Assembly: GCF_042652925.1 (NCBI RefSeq)
Contig: NZ_JBHSHC010000119.1
Location: forward strand, 49,981 to 113,980
DNA: 64,000 nucleotides
Origin: Effusibacillus consociatus
GTDB taxonomy: Bacteria; Bacillota; Bacilli; Tumebacillales; Effusibacillaceae
Direction of reading: 5' to 3'
Positions 25,105 through 33,529 of the stretch are shown piece by piece. Under the pieces are notes generated by a model that worked only from the letters and a program-made list of their open reading frames with translations, did not search any database and was not told the DNA's origin. Position numbers and translations under genes: made by a program. The number at the start of each line of letters is the position of its first letter. Position 1 is the stretch's first letter.

Positions 25105-25176
25105 AGGTTGCATGACTGGCGGAAGTGGGATTACCACAAGGGAGTGCAACTGACGATATGGCCGACCGCCTGGGCC
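25105..25176 (+). ncRNA. ZTP (pfl) riboswitch controlling serA
   Basis: The element follows the known ZTP aptamer plan. P1 is GTTGCA (25107-25112) with TGCAAC (25145-25150), with TGACTGGCGGAA next. P2 is GTGG/CCAC around GATTA, and the conserved GCCGACCGCCTGGGC (25161-25175) forms the pseudoknot-bearing 3' hairpin. Its 3' half overlaps the arm of a terminator, so ligand binding should prevent termination. ZTP/ZMP signals lack of 10-formyl-tetrahydrofolate, and serine is the main one-carbon donor. I recognised it from the motif; no covariance search was run. Confidence 0.85.
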
Positions 25177-25209
25177 CCTTTTCTTGTAAGGGGTTCAGAC
25201 GGTCTTTTT
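25164..25209 (+). terminator. Terminator switched by the ZTP riboswitch
   Basis: GACCG-CTG-CCCCTT pairs with AAGGGG-CAG-CGGTC (25164-25180 and 25188-25204), then five T. The 5' arm is part of the aptamer. Confidence 0.85.
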
Positions 25210-25246
25210 ACAGGAAAGGGCTGGGACAATCAGGAGGGGTAAGAGA

Positions 25247-26833
25247 ATGATTCGAGTACTTGTAAGCGATCCGATATCGGAACAGGGACTTGGGAAACTG
25301 CTCGAGGCCGACGATATCCAAGTCGACATTAAAACGGGTCTGCCAGAAGAAGAGCTTTGCAGCATTATTGGCGAGTATGACGCACTGCTTGTCCGTTCAC
25401 AAACCCGCGTGACCTCCAAAGTATTGGACCATGCCGGACGTCTCCGGGTAATTGGCCGTGCCGGGGTAGGCGTAGACAATATTGATGTTCCAGCGGCTAC
25501 TCAGCGCGGGGTGGTTGTCATTAACGCTCCGGACGGAAACACCATCTCGACCGCAGAGCATACATTTGCGATGATGATGGCAATGGCGCGCAAGATCCCG
25601 CAAGCCTATGCTTCTATTCATCGTGGAGAATGGGATCGGAAGACGTTTGTCGGGGTTGAATTGAACAACAAAGTGCTTGGGATTATCGGTTTGGGCCGCA
25701 TCGGCGCGGAAGTGGCCAAGCGGGCGCAAGCTTTTGGCATGAAAGTGCTGGCGTATGACCCGTTCTTATCCCCGCAGCGTGCCGACTCTCTTAACGTAAA
25801 GCAGTGCACGGTGGATGAGATTGTGGTAGCGGCTGATTTTATCACTGTTCACACACCGTTGATTAAAGAGACCAAACATCTGCTTGCAGAACGCGAATTC
25901 GGCATGATGAAAGATGGAGTCCGCATTCTCAACTGTGCACGGGGCGGAATCATCAAAGAAGAAGCGTTGGTGGAAGCATTACAATCGGGCAAAGTGGCAG
26001 GCGCGGCATTGGACGTGTTTGAAGAAGAACCGCTCGCCAAGGATCACCCGCTAAAAGACTTCCCGAATGTGGTATTGACCCCGCATCTTGGAGCATCCAC
26101 TGAAGAGGCACAGATTAATGTCGCCATCGACGTTGCGGAAGAAGTTCTGAAAGTGCTGCGGGATGAACCGTTCAAGAATGCGGTCAACCTGCCGTCTCTC
26201 CCGGCCGATAAGCTGAAGCAAGTGGAGCCTTATCTGGCGCTTGGAGAGAAACTTGGGAAGCTGGCAGCTCAATTGGTTGACAATCCGGTAACAAAAATTG
26301 AAATCACATATAGCGGTGATATCAGCAACTTGGAAGTGGCACCTGTATCCCGCACAATTTTAAAAGGAATCCTGTCCTATCACCACGGGGCTGAGGTAAA
26401 CTTCGTCAATGCGCCTCTCGTGGCGGAGCAATCCGGCATTCAGGTGGTAGAATCGAAGACAGGCAAGCACAGCGTATTTACCAATTTGATCGGACTTGAG
26501 GTTACCACCCCGCATCAAACAAGACGGGTTGCAGGTACTCTCAACAACGGATTCGGTCCGCGCATCGTTCGTCTGGACGGATTCGCAATTGATGCTTCTC
26601 CGGAAGGCCGCATGATTGTGACATCCCATGTTGACCAACCGGGTATGATCGGAAGAATCGGGATGATTTTAGGGGACGCCGGCATTAATATTGCAACCAT
26701 GCAGGTGGGCCGCAAGGAAGTCGGTGGGAAAGCGGTTATGGTGCTTGGCATCGACAATCCGGCTACCCCGGAAGTGGTTCGTGAGATCGCGGAAATTCCT
26801 TCCATCCTTGAAGTGTTCCATGTCGAACTGTAA
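25247..26833 (+). CDS. serA: D-3-phosphoglycerate dehydrogenase
   Basis: SerA oxidises 3-phosphoglycerate, the first step of serine synthesis. The 528-aa long form has the substrate domain, the NAD motif GIIGLGRIGAEVAKRAQAFG near 145, the catalytic block (LNCARGGIIKEEAL, LTPHLGASTEEAQ), an intervening ASB domain and a C-terminal ACT domain (MIVTSHVDQPGMIGRIGMIL) for serine feedback. SD AGGAGGGG lies before the ATG. The ZTP riboswitch upstream ties its expression to folate one-carbon status. Confidence 0.97.
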   Translation: MIRVLVSDPISEQGLGKLLEADDIQVDIKTGLPEEELCSIIGEYDALLVRSQTRVTSKVLDHAGRLRVIGRAGVGVDNIDVPAATQRGVVVINAPDGNTISTAEHTFAMMMAMARKIPQAYASIHRGEWDRKTFVGVELNNKVLGIIGLGRIGAEVAKRAQAFGMKVLAYDPFLSPQRADSLNVKQCTVDEIVVAADFITVHTPLIKETKHLLAEREFGMMKDGVRILNCARGGIIKEEALVEALQSGKVAGAALDVFEEEPLAKDHPLKDFPNVVLTPHLGASTEEAQINVAIDVAEEVLKVLRDEPFKNAVNLPSLPADKLKQVEPYLALGEKLGKLAAQLVDNPVTKIEITYSGDISNLEVAPVSRTILKGILSYHHGAEVNFVNAPLVAEQSGIQVVESKTGKHSVFTNLIGLEVTTPHQTRRVAGTLNNGFGPRIVRLDGFAIDASPEGRMIVTSHVDQPGMIGRIGMILGDAGINIATMQVGRKEVGGKAVMVLGIDNPATPEVVREIAEIPSILEVFHVEL

Positions 26834-26857
26834 AGTTGAACCTGTGTATCCGGATTT

Positions 26858-26882
26858 GGCGCCTGTAACAGGCGTCTTTTTT
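26858..26882 (+). terminator. Terminator after serA
   Basis: GCGCCTG-TAA-CAGGCGT hairpin (about 26859-26875) followed by CTTTTTT. Confidence 0.88.
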
Positions 26883-26932
26883 CGTGTACAATTACTAGAG
26901 TATAGTGACTTACATCAATGGAGATGGCGCGG

Positions 26933-28132
26933 TTGGAAACTTGGAAGCGGAATTTGTACATGATGTGCTTTGTTCAGTTCGGAGCGGGGATCAGTCTCAG
27001 TTTTATTTTTTCGTTTATACCCTTGTATTTGCCGCATCTTGGCGTGACAGATACTCACGAAATCGCAATTTGGTCAGGAATCCTGATGGCTGCGGCGCCG
27101 TTTTTTGCGGCTTTTCTAGGACCTGTCTGGGGGAACCTCGGGGATAAACATGGCCGCAAGTTGATGGTGGAACGCGTATTGCTCAGCAATATATTTGTAT
27201 TGATTGCAATGGGATTTGTAACCGATGTCTACCAGTTCCTCGGACTGAGGATTCTGCAGGGGATGCTCGGCGGATTCCAGTCTGCTGCAATCGCAATGGT
27301 TACTTCTTTTACTCCGAAAGAAAAAACCGGATCTGCACTTGGAATCTACCAGACCGCCACGATTGCAGGAACCGCAACCGGACCGTTCATCGGAGGTCTT
27401 TTGGCGGACACGCTGGGGTATCGGTTCCCGTTTTTCTTTATGTGCCTGATCAGTTTAACCTCTTTGGCAATCGTCTGTTTCTTCGTGCAGGAACCGCCGC
27501 GAACGGAAACGATGAAGAAGAATGAGCCTTTTTTAAAGAGCTTATCGGCGATCACTCACATTCCCGGATTATTGCCGATGGCCTTCATTAATTTTCTCAT
27601 TCAATTTGGATTGATGATCGCGGCCCCCATTGTCCCGCTTTATATCAAATCGATGGCGGCTTCCGATGCCTATGTGGCGACACTGACAGGTATCATTCTG
27701 GCACTGGCGGGAGGAGCGGCGGCCATTTCCTCCATTACGGCCGGCCGAATCGGGGATCGGATTGGACACCGGGTCGTATTGATCACGTTAACGTTAGGGA
27801 CTGCATGTATGTTTGGACTTACAGCGTTAACTTATACGATTGTTGCTTTTGCCGCGACGAGAATTGCGGCCGGTCTATTTATCGGCGGCTTGATGCCAAC
27901 CAGTAACGCTCTGATCTCCCGCTTTGTGACGGAAGAGAAACGGGGAATGGCATACGGTGTTACCACCAGCATGACGTTGTTCGGAACGGTGGCGGGGCCG
28001 TTAACCGGCGGTTGGTTATCAGGGACAATCGGGCTGCAGGCGACTTTTTATGTTACGATGGGGATGTTTTTTGCAGCCGCCTTATGGGTATGGACTCATA
28101 ATCCGCACCCGGAGGATGGGGAGGTCGTCTGA
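26933..28132 (+). CDS. MFS transporter, drug-efflux type
   Basis: The approximately 399-aa protein has twelve predicted helices. The loop 2-3 motif is GNLGDKHGRKLMVERVLL and its repeat in the second half is GRIGDRIGHRVVLI. RILQGMLGGFQSAAIAMV and the motif C-like GTATGPFIGGLLAD resemble multidrug antiporters (DHA1 type). The substrate is unknown. TTG 26933 lies 9 nt after GGAG and gives the usual N-terminus (LETWKRNLY); ATG 26918 without an SD is the alternative. Its stop overlaps the tatD-like start. Confidence 0.85.
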   Translation: METWKRNLYMMCFVQFGAGISLSFIFSFIPLYLPHLGVTDTHEIAIWSGILMAAAPFFAAFLGPVWGNLGDKHGRKLMVERVLLSNIFVLIAMGFVTDVYQFLGLRILQGMLGGFQSAAIAMVTSFTPKEKTGSALGIYQTATIAGTATGPFIGGLLADTLGYRFPFFFMCLISLTSLAIVCFFVQEPPRTETMKKNEPFLKSLSAITHIPGLLPMAFINFLIQFGLMIAAPIVPLYIKSMAASDAYVATLTGIILALAGGAAAISSITAGRIGDRIGHRVVLITLTLGTACMFGLTALTYTIVAFAATRIAAGLFIGGLMPTSNALISRFVTEEKRGMAYGVTTSMTLFGTVAGPLTGGWLSGTIGLQATFYVTMGMFFAAALWVWTHNPHPEDGEVV

Positions 28133-28938
28133 TGATCGACACACACTACCATTTGGATCAGTTGGATAAAGAGTCATTACATAGAATGCTTGTTGAGGCC
28201 AGCGAAGGTGGAATCGAAACGATTATTGCGCCGGCGATGGGGTTGGAATCGGGAAGAAAGCTGCTTGATATTCAGTCTCGATACCCGAACTTCATCAGGG
28301 TCGGACTGGGGATTCATCCGGAAAGGTCAGATTTTTTCGGAGGGGATCAACGGAATCGGGAACGATTGTTTCAAGAGCAAAGGGAACTTGCGAATCTGGT
28401 TTCGATTTATCGAAATCAAATATGTGCGGTTGGTGAAATTGGGCTGCCGTATTATTCTATGCCTGAGAAGGAGAGGCTTCCCGAGAACGTGCCTGCATTA
28501 TCATGGCAGATTTTCGAGGAGAGTTTGGCGCTGGCGAAGGATTGGGATCTGCCTGTGATCTTGCATGCAGTGCATTCCATGGCACGGCCCTGTCTGGAAC
28601 TGCTGTTGCAGTTCAACATTAAAAAGGCTGTGTTTCATTGGTTAAAAGCACCTCTTGACGCGGTCGATAAAATCGTATTCCATGGGTATTATATTTCGTT
28701 CACTCCGGAAGCCGTTTACCGCGAACGAAATCAAATATTGGCAAGTCGGGTTCCGCTGGATCAAATTTTATTGGAAACGGATGGACCGTGGCCCTATGAG
28801 GGACCGTTTGCCGGGAAGAAGACACATTCTCTGTGGATTCGTGAAGTGGCTGATGTTGTAGCTCACATTCATAAAAAGCCAATCGATCAGGTGTTGGCAT
28901 ATACAGCCGATAATGCTCGGAAGCTTTTCCGGGTGTGA
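28132..28938 (+). CDS. TatD family metal-dependent hydrolase
   Basis: The 268-aa TIM-barrel protein starts with the metal motif IDTHYHLDQL and has VGLGIHPE, the bridging Glu in AVGEIGLPYY, VILHAVHSM, VFHWLKAP and the final Asp in LLETDGPWPYEGP. TatD proteins are metal-dependent DNases or related phosphoesterases. ATG overlaps the MFS stop (TGATG), with GGAGG upstream, so the pair is coupled. The next gene, an EamA transporter, follows within 15 nt. Confidence 0.85.
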   Translation: MIDTHYHLDQLDKESLHRMLVEASEGGIETIIAPAMGLESGRKLLDIQSRYPNFIRVGLGIHPERSDFFGGDQRNRERLFQEQRELANLVSIYRNQICAVGEIGLPYYSMPEKERLPENVPALSWQIFEESLALAKDWDLPVILHAVHSMARPCLELLLQFNIKKAVFHWLKAPLDAVDKIVFHGYYISFTPEAVYRERNQILASRVPLDQILLETDGPWPYEGPFAGKKTHSLWIREVADVVAHIHKKPIDQVLAYTADNARKLFRV

Positions 28939-28952
28939 GAGGAGAAACCAAA

Positions 28953-29861
28953 TTGCATTTTGTGTTTTATGTTTTGCTGCTGTGTACCAGTATTCTTTGG
29001 GCAGGGAACTTTGTCGCCGGCAAATTCCTGGTCGATCACGCTTCTTCGCTTACGCTTACGAATATGCGATGGGGGCTCGCCATTTTATTCCTCATCCCGA
29101 TCGTTTGGAAATTCGAGAAGCGTCTGCTTCCTCCCAAAAAGGCGCTGCTGCCGCTTTTTCTTATGGGATTGACGGGCGTGGTATTCTTTAATATTTTCAT
29201 GTTTTTGGCCTTGGAACGGACATCCGCTGATAACGTGGGTCTCTTATCCGCTTTGAATCCTGTTGCGATTGCGATTGTTTCTTTTTTTGTTTTAAGAGAA
29301 AAAATGTCGTTTCGCCAAACGATAGGGATGATCGTCTCGTTGATGGGTGTTGTGGTGGTAATCTCCCATGGAGACATACAAAGATTGCTTCACTTCCGGT
29401 TAAATACAGGAGATCTATTCATGTTGGCCGCTGTGGGAACTTGGGGATTGTATTCGGTGGCCGGCAAGAAGGCGATGCAGTATGTTTCTCCTTATATGTC
29501 GACCCTATGGGCGGGCATATTCGGGGTGATTACACTGCTGCCTTTTAATCTGCCTTCGTTTGCCGTAAACAATCCCGATTCTGCGTTCTGGATCGCTACT
29601 GTATATGTAAGCATAGGGGCTACCGTACTCGCGATGGTTTTTTGGAATCTGGGTGTGCAGCGAGTGGGGGGAACTCATTCCGGGATGTTCCTGAACTTCA
29701 ATCCGATTTTTACTGCGATTCTTGCCTATTTGTTTATCGGAGAACATATGACAGCCGTTCAGGTAGCTGGCACCGTTCTCGTAATTAGCGGAGTGTATTT
29801 ATTCTCAACGAGAAAACGGGTTCGAGCTTCGGTTGCAAAAGAGCAAAATTTGACCGCTTGA
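28953..29861 (+). CDS. EamA/DMT family transporter
   Basis: The roughly 302-aa protein contains two EamA repeats of five helices (LLCTSILWAGNFVAGKFLV, LLSALNPVAIAIVSFFVL, then LAAVGTWGLYSVAGKKAM and LNFNPIFTAILAYLFIGE). Family members export metabolites or amino acids; the substrate is not clear. TTG 28953 follows AGAGGAGA by 7 nt and is preferred to GTG 28935, which overlaps the tatD-type stop. Probably cotranscribed with the two genes before it. Confidence 0.85.
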   Translation: MHFVFYVLLLCTSILWAGNFVAGKFLVDHASSLTLTNMRWGLAILFLIPIVWKFEKRLLPPKKALLPLFLMGLTGVVFFNIFMFLALERTSADNVGLLSALNPVAIAIVSFFVLREKMSFRQTIGMIVSLMGVVVVISHGDIQRLLHFRLNTGDLFMLAAVGTWGLYSVAGKKAMQYVSPYMSTLWAGIFGVITLLPFNLPSFAVNNPDSAFWIATVYVSIGATVLAMVFWNLGVQRVGGTHSGMFLNFNPIFTAILAYLFIGEHMTAVQVAGTVLVISGVYLFSTRKRVRASVAKEQNLTA

Positions 29862-29873
29862 CGGAGGATCTGA

Positions 29874-30660
29874 ATGGGATTTCTTAGACAACTTTTTGCT
29901 TTTGGCTATCAACAAGCGATGTCCTGCATATTTCCCGTAATGATCTTCCTGACGCTTGGAGTTTCCAAGATAGTGGAGCTCCCGTTTTTGCACCGGTATG
30001 ATCTGATTCTGCCGATCTGTATTCTGGTCCAAATCGGATTGTACCTGACGGGTTTTGAGACAAAGGATGAGTTGAAGGTCATTGCCGTATTTCACTTGAT
30101 TGGTTTATTACTGGAGATTTATAAGGTTCATATGGGATCCTGGTCGTATCCGGAAGAAGCATGGACAAAGGTATTTGGGGTACCCCTGTACAGCGGTTTT
30201 ATGTATGCGAGTGTAGCCAGTTACCTGTGTCAGGCCTGGCGGAGGCTGCAAATCCGGCTTCATAATTGGCCGGGATCTATTTGGACGGTTCCGCTCGGGG
30301 CTGCGATCTATTTGAATTTCTTCACTCATCACTATCTATGATCTTCGATGGGTGCTGACAGCGGTGCTGTTCGCGGTGTTCTTTAAAACCTATGTGAAGT
30401 ACACGGTTCTTGGGGTAACACACCGGATGCCGCTTGTGTTGTCGTTCTTTTTAATAGGGTTCTTCATCTGGGTGGCGGAAAATATCGCAACATTTCTTGG
30501 AGCCTGGCAGTACCCAAATCAGCAGAAGGCATGGAGTCTGGTACATCTGGGGAAAATCAGCTCTTGGTTCCTGCTGGTGATCATCAGCTTTCTGATCGTC
30601 GCCCAATTGAAGCATGTGAAAGAGGCGTTGGTTGGCGGGAAAAATATATCATTATATTGA
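29874..30660 (+). pseudogene. DUF817 family membrane protein, frameshifted
   Basis: Two frames share one DUF817 (B. subtilis YoaT-like) protein. The first (29874-30341) ends YLNFFTHHYL at a TGA. Restoring two bases there (CTATATGAT instead of CTATGAT near 30338) continues into YDLRWVLTAVLFAVFFKTYV and on to 30660. The full protein would have about 262 residues with 8 membrane helices. The lost dinucleotide sits in a short TA repeat, the kind of place where slippage happens. No biochemical role is known for the family. GGAGG precedes the start. Confidence 0.8.
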
Positions 30661-30683
30661 CAATATTGTGACAAGTGTATAAA
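30657..30683 (+). promoter_or_regulatory. Candidate promoter of the MpsC-like gene
   Basis: TTGACA (30657-30662) overlaps the DUF817 stop; TATAAA at 30678-30683 gives a 15-nt spacer, TAAACT at 30680-30685 gives 17. Confidence 0.5.
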
Positions 30684-30731
30684 CTAAAGATAGACTTCGA
30701 TATCTAGTAATATGATCGGAGATTCTAGCAA

Positions 30732-31109
30732 ATGAAAGTGTTTACGACCACAATAGGCCAGTTGAAACAGGAACTGATAAAAGACTACAACGAAGTGAAT
30801 CTTCAACTATTTGAAGTAGGTGTACGACAGCAGCGAGTAGACATCATATCCGATAAGATTCTTTTTATGACGGTCCACCACCGGGTATCGGCAATACGAT
30901 CTGTCGACCGCAAGAATCGAGAAATAACCCGTTTAATGGATGTACTGTTAATCGATGAGTTTAAGAGGCATCTTAGACTGAGCATTGAAAACAAATATGG
31001 ATTCAAGGTAGTCACCATTCTCAAGGATTACGATCCGGAAACCGAATTAGCGGCCACGGTAATCGTATTGGACCGGGAAGTGGAGACCTACCTCAAGGGT
31101 AAAAGCTGA
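30732..31109 (+). CDS. DUF2294 / MpsC-like protein
   Basis: The 125-aa cytoplasmic protein has the DUF2294 pattern: KQELIKDYNEVNLQLFEVGV, the strand DKILFMTVHHRVSAIRSVD, and a second half FKRHLRLSIENKYGFKVVTILKDYDPETE. The family is related to MpsC, a subunit of a sodium-translocating, membrane-potential-generating system in staphylococci. No mpsA or mpsB is nearby, so that role is not implied. It has its own promoter and terminator. Confidence 0.7.
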   Translation: MKVFTTTIGQLKQELIKDYNEVNLQLFEVGVRQQRVDIISDKILFMTVHHRVSAIRSVDRKNREITRLMDVLLIDEFKRHLRLSIENKYGFKVVTILKDYDPETELAATVIVLDREVETYLKGKS

Positions 31110-31145
31110 CTGGATGAATGAACTCTGATTTGATGAGTGCAGGAT

Positions 31146-31218
31146 AGCCGTCAGTACGGACAGACGCAAGAAGAGTATTGGCTCTTTTTGCTTGCTCGTA
31201 CTGACGGCTGTCTTTTTT
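31146..31218 (+). terminator. Large nested terminator hairpin
   Basis: AGCCGTCAGTACG (31146-31158) pairs perfectly with CGTACTGACGGCT (31197-31209), followed by GTC and six T. An inner stem (GCAAGAAGAG with CTCTTTTTGC) nests inside. Confidence 0.85.
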
Positions 31219-31244
31219 ATTGAAATCTTGAAGGAGGAATGGAT

Positions 31245-32258
31245 GTGACAGTAGTAAACGAGGTGGTAATGGCACTTGATCACCTTACCGGGGGGAGAGT
31301 GGTTCATTCGCCGAACTGGAATTCGCAGATGAAACATCCGTTTGTTATCTGGAAAAATTCCGGGATATCAGGAAAAGAGATTCTGGAAAAACCGGGGCTG
31401 GTCTATGGGGACCTGAACCGGACGGTGAAAAAATTAGCGGTTTGTATGACGTTATCGGAACATGATATTGAGCTTGCTTTGGCCACTGGTGTGGATGCGA
31501 TTGTGGCGCATCATCCGATTGCGGATGCGGCAAGTTCTGGAGGAGTTACACTGAAAAATTATCTAAGTTTATATGACATTGCGGTGCTTGAACTGCATGA
31601 AGCTTTTCACGGTCTGCACCCCGGGATTCCGTTTCTGCACGGCCACAAGGTGATTTTTAAGGATGTTCATTATGGCGGCAAGGAAGGGAATGTTTTGTTC
31701 GCAGGAACCGTATTGCCGGAGGTGCGGGTATTGGGAGATATTTTGTGGCGGATTGATTCTTTCATGGGAGGCGATGACGAAGAAATACTTTTAAAAACAG
31801 AACAGGAAATTCGCGGAATTTCGTCGATCGCAGATGCATCGACGGTGACAAGAGGACGTATTGTGCTTGGGACGGCAGAGACACCGGTTAAAAACATTTT
31901 ACATATTTTCCCCCATACCGGTTTTTCAACTTGTGATCTGCGCAGGGCTAAAGAGCAGTTCCCTGAAACGGATACGGTGGTGGCATCTATCAGTCGCGTT
32001 CGCGATGAGAGCGAGCTTATCCGGGAGGCAAGCAATCTCGGACTTAACTTTGTAATTGGCAATAGTCACGTTCTTGAAATCTATGAAAATGGCCTCCCGC
32101 TCGCATATGCATTGGATGAGCTGTTACCTGAAGTAGAGGTGGTGGTGTTCCGGGAAAGAGTGACTTCCATTCCGGTGCGGGAAATGGGGGGAGCGCGATT
32201 AAAAGAATATGCCAAAACGATGGCAACGAATTATTTGGTAAAAAAGGTCAGGGTCTAA
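31245..32258 (+). CDS. NIF3-like dinuclear metal-centre protein
   Basis: The 337-aa protein has the NIF3 core: KKLAVCMTLSEHDIELALATGVDAIVAHHPI (metal His pair), HEAFHGLHPG and FVIGNSHVLEIYENG at the C-terminal metal site. NIF3 proteins are widespread hexamers with two metal ions and no settled activity. GTG 31245 sits 7 nt after AAGGAGG and is preferred to ATG 31239, which is too close to the SD. It lies just upstream of the broken GATE-domain gene and is probably in one operon with it. Confidence 0.8.
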   Translation: MTVVNEVVMALDHLTGGRVVHSPNWNSQMKHPFVIWKNSGISGKEILEKPGLVYGDLNRTVKKLAVCMTLSEHDIELALATGVDAIVAHHPIADAASSGGVTLKNYLSLYDIAVLELHEAFHGLHPGIPFLHGHKVIFKDVHYGGKEGNVLFAGTVLPEVRVLGDILWRIDSFMGGDDEEILLKTEQEIRGISSIADASTVTRGRIVLGTAETPVKNILHIFPHTGFSTCDLRRAKEQFPETDTVVASISRVRDESELIREASNLGLNFVIGNSHVLEIYENGLPLAYALDELLPEVEVVVFRERVTSIPVREMGGARLKEYAKTMATNYLVKKVRV

Positions 32259-32279
32259 AACAAAAGGGGGTCAATTGCA

Positions 32280-33301
32280 ATGTCAAAAGTGGAACAACAT
32301 ATTCGAACAGGTTATGAGGTGCCGGTGGAAACTGAAAAACGGGCGATTACACCCATCGAATGGATAGGATTAGGATTAGTGGCAATTGTGACCTTGTTGC
32401 TGATCGCTAAACCCGATCTGCTTGGGGGAGTTTTTACCGCGATGCTGAACAAAGTCAAGCCGATAGTGGTGGATGTGTTCTTGATGGGAACCGTCGGAGT
32501 TGCGATAATTCTTAGTGTGATGACCGGAAGAATGCTGGAACGTATGGGTTTCACGGATGCTTTAATGCGGCTGGACGGATTGGCGGCCCAATCCTCAAAC
32601 AAGCAGGAGCTACTAAAGATGAACAGAAAATTGCAATTGCCACCATGGTGCAGTCACAACAGTCTTTCTCCTGTTTTATGCTTGGTTTAATTGCTCTTTC
32701 CACAGCGGGGATTCAATCATTTCCAATTGTGTTTCTTGCAGTTTTTGCTCCGATTGTGGTCGTACCGTTTGTTTTAAGCAAAACAATTTACCGGAACACA
32801 AAAGCTGTTCCATTAAAGGATTTGCCTTGTTTTACACCGCGTACTCCTTTTTTTACCACTTTGTTTAATGGGGCCAAGGAAGGGGCCGAGCTTCTGTTTC
32901 TGCTGGTAATTCCGGCTGCCGCAGTCATCTTTGGGATCATAGGGGTATTGGATTATGCCGGCCTCTGGAAGCCGATTGAGACGGCCATGACTGCCTCCTT
33001 GGGGGTAATTGGGGTGGAGCCGAAAACGGGTATTACGGCCATAATGGCATCTCCTATCCTGGCCATGGCACAGTTGAAAGAAGTAGCTGCAAGTACAGAT
33101 CCTCGACTGGTGGTGGGGGCTTTCGTCCTGGCGGCATCCGGACTTCCTTTATCCGACATATTCGGACAGATTCCAGCGATATGGTCGGCTAATTCCGATC
33201 TGACTCCGCGGGAAGCTCTGGAGGCGGCGGTTTTGGGTATGGTGATGCGAATTATTACGGTTGTAATAATTGCATTTGGTGTAACTCCTATGCTTACTTA
33301 G
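32280..33301 (+). pseudogene. Nucleoside-recognition (GATE) domain membrane protein, frameshifted
   Basis: Two frames make one membrane protein of about 340 residues. The first runs MSKVEQHIRTGYEVPVETEK to ALMRLDG. One base is missing near 32580, after which the other frame reads IGGPILKQAGATKDEQKIAIATMVQSQQSF and on to 33301. The second half has the GATE features LNGAKEGAELLFLLVIPAAAVIF and ASGLPLSDIFGQIPAIW. Proteins with this domain transport small molecules, including nucleosides or ions. AAAGGGGG precedes the ATG. Confidence 0.78.
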
Positions 33302-33318
33302 TCAGTTGATTTATCAGC

Positions 33319-33341
33319 GCCGCCCGAGGGGCGGCTTTTTT
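33319..33341 (+). terminator. Terminator after the GATE-domain gene
   Basis: GCCGCCC-GAG-GGGCGGC (33319-33335) followed by six T. Confidence 0.92.
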
Positions 33342-33381
33342 GTGTGCGAGCGCGCCGTATTTGTGACATTTCGCCCGTCTC

Positions 33382-33443
33382 CCCACACCACTTTCCAGTC
33401 ATTGATGTCCGGGTTGGTGTGGGTTCCCGGAGCTGACCTGGAA
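33382..33443 (+). other. Unassigned structured element with pseudoknot-like pairing
   Basis: Three pairings interleave. CCCACACCA (33382-33390) pairs with TGGTGTGGG (33415-33423). TTCCAGTCA (33393-33401) pairs with TGACCTGGAA (33434-33443, one bulge). TCCGGG (33408-33413) pairs with CCCGGA (33426-33431). The second and third nest; the first crosses them, as in a loop-closing pseudoknot or two exclusive folds. It lies after a terminator and before the next promoter, so it is not an obvious leader. No known RNA is recognised. Confidence 0.45.
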
Positions 33444-33477
33444 TGATGCCCCCTTAACAGGCAAAAGAGCGAATTTT

Positions 33478-33507
33478 ACGACAACGATGTGCCATTTGGA
33501 TTATAAT
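33478..33507 (+). promoter_or_regulatory. Candidate promoter of the DUF2157 operon
   Basis: ACGACA (33478-33483), 18-nt spacer, TATAAT (33502-33507). The -10 covers the ATG at 33506, which supports the downstream ATG 33530 as start. Confidence 0.5.
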
Positions 33508-33529
33508 GGGGGGAGGGAGGAGAGGCTCT

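Noticed and set aside
25081..25246. T-box leader before serA
   Set aside because: No T-box AGGGTGGNACCGCG core; the sequence instead fits the ZTP aptamer.
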